A stretch of 64,000 nt of DNA from Sympetrum striolatum (taxonomy: Eukaryota > Arthropoda > Insecta > Odonata > Libellulidae), in contig OX388344.1 in NCBI GenBank assembly GCA_947579665.1, forward strand, positions 12,084,346 to 12,148,345. The letters run 5' to 3'. The notes under the pieces were generated by a model. It worked only from the letters and a program-made list of their open reading frames with translations. It was not told the DNA's origin and made no database searches. Made by a program: the position numbers and the translations under genes. Every line of letters starts with the position of its first letter. The first letter of the stretch is position 1. This document shows positions 57,190-64,000 of the stretch, one piece after another.

Positions 57190-58655
57190 ATAGGAAATCT
57201 CTCTGACATGACGAGCCGTTCCCATGGCGTGTTCTATCACACATTTGAATTGCAAAGAAACAGAGGTCCACATCCTCCACGCTGAATCAGGATTTTAGGA
57301 GGCCTCGAGTCATCTCAGTTATGGCACTGCTATACTTATCGGTAAAACCTGTTGTTTACGAAAATTAATGGCCTCACCGTGTTAGGAAAAATATAATCAA
57401 TTGAAGTATTTCGATACCATTTTATTTGATTAAACAGTAACCATAAAGACCTCTTCGAGTAAAAGAAGGAGAAAGAAAAGTTCTTGCTTGAAATACAATA
57501 TGATAGGAAAGCACGTGACAGAGTAACGCAGTCGGATTATTTTGCGATAATAACATTCCAAAATAGTTGAAAGTAAGTTTATCACAATCTGGAAAAGGAT
57601 AATTGGATTGGTTGTAAGAAGTGCCATCCAAAATCAAACCTTCTATCATTTCCTCAACGTGCCGTCGAAGATTATGAAGATATATTTACCCATGGGAAAT
57701 CACCAACTGAGGTCAGCTAATGGATAAAGTTCATCCATCGACTAATCTATTCAATGGGTTCGCCTCTATCCGATGATCCTTCGGAGTTCCTTCCACCATT
57801 TATTAATTAAAGAAATAGTTTTTATTTTTCTTTCGGTACAGTATTCAGGAAATTGAATCATTTATTTATATTTATATAGATAATGGCCGTAGTTTCAACG
57901 ATTAAAGAGCTAATGACGTATGAATTAATTGGTGGTGTACATTTTGTTTACCTTTGTTCAATGAATATGTCTTATTCGTGTGGCTATTGCCCTGCGGATA
58001 GGATTTTACACAATAAATTAGGTAGGTATCGAAATGAATTGTTCTTATATAAGATATTTATTCGAAATTAGCTTTGAATGTATATAAAAGTCATTCCTTT
58101 ATTTATGGCTGATAGAATTGAGCAGTGATTACAATAAATGACGGTTACTGCTTTAAGCCAAAATAGTAAAAGACAAGGGAACTTCCACTGTCCCATACTG
58201 GAAATTGGAATATTTATCATTTAAATGCAAAATAGAGGAAATTGTATTCTTCGTTTCTTTTTTGCCTCAATCATTTTTGTGGTGATAAGAATAACTTATG
58301 AGCGATACTAACGGTGAAATTGTCCTTACTTTTGAACGCAATGAAAACTGTAAATCAACGGGTGATTTCGCTGTAATTACAATGTCTGTATTCATTCGTA
58401 CTGTAACACTCGATGAGGGAAAGCAATGAAAAACCACCTCACTCCTCACTAGTAAGCCTCATTCTCCTTATAAAGCTTTAAAAAATAAAATTACCAAACT
58501 ACGTGGCTACTTTTTGTAGCATTGCTATAAGTAAACTGCTAGACATATTGAGAATTCAAGAACAAGCGTAGTTGCCGTGGTGACGCCTCTTTCCTGCATC
58601 AATGGCTTTATCGATCACAGGCTCATTCATGGCACACCTCATGAATGGAGGACGG
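57190..58655. other. Gene-free stretch
   Basis: Only short frames without family features. Confidence 0.45.
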
Positions 58656-58659
58656 ACAC

Positions 58660-58724
58660 TTAACACTAGAAGGACGGCAGTTTCGGTCTACCTAGAAGGA
58701 CGGGAGGTGGTGATTTGACCACCT
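58660..58724. mobile_element. Solo piggyBac-like terminus
   Basis: TTAA at 58660-58663 is followed by CACTAGAAGGACGGCAG, a second CTAGAAGGACGGG and the palindrome AGGTGGTGATTTGACCACCT (58705-58724). TTAA, a GAAGGACG-type TIR and a nearby short palindrome fit piggyBac elements, including the two decayed ones in this window. I did not find the other end. Confidence 0.45.
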
Positions 58725-59509
58725 ACATTTAAAATTAGTAATTAAATATATTTATGATTTTCAAGGACCTGAATTTTGCATAACTTCTAAGTTTGACCAT
58801 TACAAATGCTGATAAGGTGTTTCACCTCGTATTTTGTTTAAATTTTAATTAATTAAACAAAATGTTGACCGATGTCCTAAATCTGCAGAATTTCATATTC
58901 TAGAATATTTTATCTATTCATACTGGACCAATGAAACTTATATTTTCGAAATAAGTGGAAAAAAGTCGGAATTGTTGATAAAAGTCAGTCACGTCACGCC
59001 AAGATTGTTATGCCATCTGACGGAAACTAAATAAAACCACTCGTTCGTGCCTCGGAAAAACTCGGAATGCGCTATATTTTGACTTTTTTCGAAAGGAATG
59101 AAATTAATTTTCATTATTTTCCTACGGCATTTGAAATATAGAGTGACTTCGTTATTAAAAATCAATATAATAAACCCTTTTTACATACTCCATAAGTTTG
59201 AAACTGTTAGGTTACTTATAAATAGAAAAATATCAAAGTTAATGCAATATTGGTAAATAAATGTTTAAACATTTTTTAATTATTATAAAAGAATAAGATA
59301 TTTGGTTAAAAAAGTTAACGTTAGTTTTTTTAACCCGCCTTCCTAGGTAGTGTAGACTTTTGCTAAATATAGTATAAGTATGATACTGAATTATATCTCA
59401 ACTTATGGTAATGTTACAGTTTACTTGGGGATATTTTTATTTTTTAGTTAAAAAAAGTTCATATTTTTCTGGAGATGCAGCATTAATGTCAATGTTTAAT
59501 AACGAAAGT

Positions 59510-59950
59510 ACCAATTTTACTCGAGAGATGGCATTAGTGGCGAAGATAGTAAAAACAAAAGTTCCAATTTTCCTCAAGAGATGGCATTAGTGGCGAAGTT
59601 TATAAACCGAAGTTCCAATTTCCCTCAAGAGATAGCATTAGTGGCGAAGTTTATAAACCAAAGTTCCAATTTCCCTCAAGAGATGGCGTAGTTTTTAAAC
59701 AGAAGTTCAAATTTCCCTCAATAGATGGCATTAGTGGCGATGTTTATAACCAAAAGTTACTATTTCCCTCAAGAGATGGCATCAGTGGCGAAGTTTATAA
59801 ACCAAAGTTCCAATTTCCCTCAAGAGATGGCATTAGTGTCCTAGTTTATAAACAAAAGTTCCAATTTCCCTCAAGAGATGGCATTAGTGTCCTAGTTTAT
59901 AAACAGAAGTTCCAATTTTCCACAAGAGATGGCATTAGTGTCGAAGTTTA
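59510..59950 (+). repeat. 51-bp minisatellite, left arm, about 8-9 copies
   Basis: The unit runs AGTTCCAATTTCCCTCAAGA then GATGGCATTAGTGGCGAAGT and TTATAAACC. Copies vary by a few bases and one is shortened near 59685. Confidence 0.9.
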
Positions 59951-60837
59951 TTATATATTTCATTTAATGTATCGAATGTCGATTCAATTTTGGCTATCGA
60001 TCTCGGTATGGACAATACACGGAGATCGTGACAATGTGACTTTATTTCAGATTTGACAAGAGAGAAAAGAGATATAAAGATTCCTTCGATAGAAAGAGGA
60101 GATATAATAATTATAATATATTAATAATCGCTTCTTTCTGGCAATGGGGTATGACTTAGTGGAAACATCAGAGACGATCACAGGAATGAGGGATGTCGGT
60201 GTGTTCTTTTTTACACGCCACTTCCGGATTATAAAGCCGATATATTAAATGTAAAAATGATCATCAAAAAAATTGCGCATTGCTGGAAAAAATTACTCAT
60301 GTAAAAGGGTAGATTATGATACAATTTGATGTAAATATCATTGCCACAAGTTGCAATGTATTGGAGAAATTAGATGATTAAATACAATGTGACGTCACCA
60401 TTCTGCAGGTTGCGTACTTATTTTCGTTTTGCATCGCTGCAAGTGGAATTGAAAATACTTGGATGGAACAAATAAATAGGAAGTTAGTGCATAAAATTGA
60501 CTACATACTGTGTTAAAAACCATGTTTCTACGTAGCAAAGTTAGAAAGAAAAAAATTAATATAGTTCTCCAGCGCTGAAGTACGTCTTCGATAGCATCGA
60601 CATAATTCATACCTTTCCTTTTTTTTAATAAAAAAGTTATTTGTATTAAATTATTTACTTTTATCAATTAATGGTTATATTGTTTATTGATATTGTATTA
60701 ATTATTGATATATTTTAGAAGTAAACGTCTCGAAAAAGACTCGATTCCCATGAATACATAGAAAATGGCAAAGGTCTATTTACTGATCGAACTTTTTAAA
60801 TTAAACTTTTACATTAACGCTATATATTAAAACTTAC

Positions 60838-61145
60838 GAGGAAAATTGGAACTTCTGTTTATAAACTTCGCCACTAATGCCATCTCTCGAGGAAAATTTG
60901 AACTACTGCTTATAAACTTCGCCACTAATGCCATCTCTTGAGGGAAATTGGAACTTTGGTTTATAAACTTTGCCACTAATGCCATCTCTTGAGGGAAATA
61001 GGAACTTCTGTTTATAAACTTCGCCACTAATGCCATCTCTTGAGGAAAATTGGAACTTTGGTTTATAAACTTCGCCACTAATGCCATCTCTTGAGGAAAA
61101 TTGGAACTTTTGTTTTTACTATCTTCGCCACTAATGCCATCTCTC
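60838..61145 (-). repeat. 51-bp minisatellite, right arm, about 6 copies
   Basis: Inverted counterpart of the left-arm array with fewer units. Because 51 is a multiple of three, a 17-residue repeat ORF (EMALVAKFINQSSNFPQ type) reads through on the minus strand at 60827-61087; I treat it as a by-product. Confidence 0.9.
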
Positions 61146-61854
61146 GAGTAAAATTGGTACTTTCGTTATTAAACATTGACATTAATGCTGCATCTCCAGA
61201 AAAATATGAACTTTTTTTAACTAAAAAATAAAAATATCCCCAAGTAAACTGTAACATTACCATAAGTTGAGATATAATTCAGTATCATACTTATACTATA
61301 TTTAGCAAAAGTCTACACTACCTAGGAAGGCGGGTTAAAAAAACTAACGTTAACTTTTTTAACCAAATATCTTATTCTTTTATAATAATTAAAAAATGTT
61401 TAAACATTTATTTACCAATATTGCATTAACTTTGATATTTTTCTATTTATAAGTAACCTAACAGTTTCAAACTTATGGAGTATGTAAAAAGGGTTTATTA
61501 TATTGATTTTTAATAACGAAGTCACTCTATATTTCAAATGCCGTAGGAAAATAATGAAAATTAATTTCATTCCTTTCGAAAAAAGTCAAAATATAGCGCA
61601 TAAATAAAGCTATGGTGTCTCACATCCATTGGGCGTTATGAGAACATAGCAAAAGCTGAATGGTTCGTGTTTCTGAATAGCATGCGTGTAGGATGCGTTA
61701 GGTAAAGATTCACAAGTGCTGATACCTTGGAGAATACATTCAAAGTCTGTATATATTACATACGGAACTGGAAATGAATGCCCGAGTTTGGTAAATTTTA
61801 ATATCTAATCCCCCTCGATAGTTAGCTCAATTCTCGCGGGTTTTTACTATTACA

Positions 61855-62775
61855 GTTTGCTGTATGCGCCTGTAATTTTTTTCGTCATGATAATGCATGA
61901 AGCATCCTTTGCAAATGTAAATTCTACGACATTTTTGTTATCTGAAGATGGATTAGACTCTCTAAGTTTTTAATCCAGCAATAATGAGCCGTGTTGTCAT
62001 TTGTAATATATAATAGGTCACAATGATCTGCGAGCTCGGTATTTACAATTTTTATTGGATAGCCATTGTTTTTTTCGTCTAGCCCGAAAACGTTAATAGA
62101 AATTTTACTTGTTCGCTCGAATTTAGGAATATTGGAGAGTTTGACTGGGTATTCAATACAATCTCAATCGTACCCATTGTCGAATTCATCCGTATTATAT
62201 TTGTAGACTCGTTGAGGGTCTTTATGTATGTTCTTTCCCCAAACCGCGTATTTAAAACAAAACTGATCGTCATTCCTAACATTTTCAACAGATTTTCTGC
62301 TTGCGATCTTGGGTGGTAACTCAATAAAGGTTGATCCGCGTAACGGAGTATAACGATTAATTCGGAGCTCTAAACCCCAGATTTTACTCAGCGCCCACCC
62401 TGATCCCTTCACCTGCATCTTGAATTTTTCCTTAAGTAATTTTCCAAATAAACTTTCTAAAATTTCCCCAACGTCATCGGCTAGCAAAACCTTAACGTTT
62501 TTCGTTTTGAATGCTCGTTCTATCGTCTCCTCACCCCTCTCAAAGTTTGCCATAACCACAATATTAATTTTAAGGGCAGAATTACTTAGCTCATCCCTTA
62601 TCCTCGGAATTAAAAGATCGGAAGTATAATTTAGAAATGATATAAGGTCTTTATGCGCTTCACTCACCACCCAGTAGGTTTTCAGTCGACCCTTTATGGC
62701 CCTGTCAATCTCAACGATCAAATGGTCACCGCCTACTTGAGGGTTCAACTGACTGTACTCCATCCTAAAATTTTT
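61855..62775 (-). pseudogene. Polinton/adintovirus-type DNA polymerase B, N-terminal fragment, broken
   Basis: The main frame (stop at 62164-62166) contains VKGSGWALSKIWGLELRINR, PLRGSTFIELP and NDDQFCFKYAVWG. This is the signature of the region upstream of the type-B polymerase domain in proteins carried by Polinton/Maverick elements and related adinto-like viruses. A stop follows NGYD; the similarity resumes in the same frame beyond it, then another stop and a frame change lead to a cysteine-containing segment near 61900. A likely 3' splice site (TTTTAG before the ATG at 62763) precedes the start. The polymerase catalytic domain is absent. It is an old inactive copy. The family call is from motif memory and could be a related element class. 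Confidence 0.6.
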
Positions 62776-62829
62776 GAAAACATTGTTAAAAAATAATATT
62801 AAGGAATAACTCAAAAGTATATAAACTGA

Positions 62830-64000
62830 TACTTACTCAGATTTCTGTTTAAACTGTTAATACTTTACTGTATTTCTTCTTAGAGGAAATAATTCCAAAC
62901 AGGAAGAATAACTCCAAAACCTTGAAACGGAAGAATGAAGCAAAGTCACACCAAGTCTTCAATGACGAAGCGTACGAGTAAATGAGAAAGTTCCCTTCCT
63001 TTAGATCTAATCAAATTATTTACCCCCATTACCGCTTCATTACAAACGTTTCTTCCTATTCAAGCATAATTTCAACAAGTTAGGGGGAGTATAAACGATA
63101 CCCCTAGTTTCCTTACTCTAACTCATCCCCTAGGTAAATTTTCTCACCAACTCATTATAAGGTATTCTTTTACATCATTTTCATGAGATTTTGTTTCGAG
63201 GAGAGCATATGATATCGTCTTTGGTCAGCAGAAGTTACAAGTACTGCATAATCAGCGGATTCTAGGAGCGCGTGCGTGTTGAAAGATTATTTCAAAAGAG
63301 AATCTTATTCCACTTAATCATTTCTATCGGTGAATAAGTTTATCTATAAGAGACCGAGATCCATCATCTTTGCACTTGCGTGAATTTTTAAAAATGAGTT
63401 AAATAATTCGGAAGAACTGTTCACAAATTATCAACATAAAATGAGCGTACTATCTCTAGTAATTCAGAATTTTTTCTCGTTTTTCATAACCTTGCTGATT
63501 GATAAAATGCAAAATTACTTTCAAGTATTCTAAAATTCATACCAATAAGTCTGCGTACTCTTGTGAAAAAGCAATAAGTATTTTAAACAGAGTAGATAAA
63601 TTGACAATTTTTTGTGAATCTGAAAGTGGTGAGTTGGAGAATAAAAAAACTAGTATTGAAAATATTTTCAACTAAATAAAAAGTGTCTGTTAAGACCTAT
63701 GTAAGCATTACTTGCCCTAGTAAATAATATTTTCAAGCTGATAGGAATAAATTTATGGAAAACTTTTGTTTAAATTTTATAATAAGGAAAATTAAAGATT
63801 ACGACAAGAAAATAAAAAAGAATATCTTGGAAACATGCAATTCTTAAATAAGTAATTCTAGCATTTAATTTAATCAATTGATAATTAATTTTTAAAGAAG
63901 TGTGAACATTTTTATAATTCTCTCTAAAAAGGAGGTAAGCGGCGGGGCAAGCGGTGACGCGCGAGAGAGCGCGGGAATTGCATTTAAACATTGTTTTTAG
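62830..64000. other. Gene-free stretch to the window end
   Basis: No supported gene. A GC-rich patch at 63935-63975 (gcgcgagagagcgcg) is too short to interpret. Confidence 0.4.

Larger units (their letters stand above)
59334..61334. mobile_element. TTAA-flanked long-TIR element (piggyBac-like, non-autonomous)
   Basis: TTAA at 59330-59333 and 61335-61338 flanks ends starting CCCGCCTTCCTAGGTAGTGT. The inverted arms are identical for at least 250 bases, so that the same 61-codon frame is read from both (59405-59590 plus, 61078-61263 minus), and continue into minisatellites. The ~880-bp centre (about 59960-60835) has no recognisable transposase. CCC ends and TTAA target suggest mobilisation by a piggyBac transposase. 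Confidence 0.75.
59068..61602. repeat. Near-perfect 2.5-kb palindrome, outer arms
   Basis: Outer arms 59068-59329 and 61339-61602 are complementary with almost no mismatch, from GCGCTATATTTTGACTTTTT at the tips to TTAACGTTAGTTTTTT next to the inner TTAA. Between them lies the TTAA-flanked element at 59334-61334. If that element is removed, the arms meet in a palindrome centred on TTAA. Confidence 0.85.

Noticed and set aside
60827..61087. 86-codon repeat protein with 17-residue units
   Set aside because: It is the 51-bp minisatellite read in a frame that happens to stay open; the plus-strand copy at 59.5 kb does not keep it.
59405..61263. Two identical 61-codon ORFs (59405-59590 plus, 61078-61263 minus)
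   Set aside because: They are identical because they lie in the inverted arms; there is no protein-like feature beyond that.

Overview
This is a eukaryotic window, most likely from an arthropod and probably an insect, with a large transposon-rich AT-rich genome. The reasons are the spliced GT..AG gene models, the long gene-free stretches, and the load of piggyBac, PIF/Harbinger, hAT, Helitron, non-LTR and Polinton-like remnants. I cannot name the species. Only two coding regions look intact: a 7.2-kb single open reading frame (22055-29230) and the transposase gene of a PIF/Harbinger element (47879-49837, minus).

Layout. 1-4.73 kb: three direct and one inverted copy of a ~1.1-kb macro-repeat, each built from ~150-180-bp subunits that carry a tRNA B-box-like motif. 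4.7-14.3 kb: mostly empty, with three decayed retrotransposon scraps. 14.35-20.29 kb: a TTAA-flanked piggyBac element with a dead transposase, whose left tip was split by a 3.0-kb Harbinger-type element that itself carries a 79-bp-arm hairpin and a Helitron terminus. 21.8-29.9 kb: a giant disordered-protein gene, a 54-codon ORF just upstream and a poly(A) signal downstream. 32.3-36.1 kb: a TTAA MITE and a second, different piggyBac remnant. 37.5-42.7 kb: Helitron copies, a decayed reverse transcriptase interrupted by a (GT)n/317-bp repeat block, and a hAT-type MITE.

46.57-49.99 kb: a 3.4-kb Harbinger element with good terminal repeats and TTA duplications. Its transposase and MADF/BESS gene lie on opposite strands and are interlocked, each having its second exon inside the intron of the other. 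The transposase reads through; the MADF partner is broken. 51.1-53.0 kb: a ~1.9-kb foldback element. 54.7-57.2 kb: a CR1/Jockey-type retrotransposon remnant, a head-to-head pair of tRNA-like segments and a retrotransposon 3' tail. 58.66-61.6 kb: a piggyBac-like terminus, then a near-perfect palindrome whose TTAA centre is occupied by a 2.0-kb TTAA-flanked element with minisatellite-bearing arms. 61.85-62.8 kb: a broken fragment resembling the N-terminal part of Polinton/adintovirus-type DNA polymerase B.

Functionally, the window is one host-like gene set in an archive of nested mobile elements. The items most worth follow-up are the giant ORF, the interlocked Harbinger gene pair, the B-box-studded macro-repeat and the palindrome-centred TTAA insertion.
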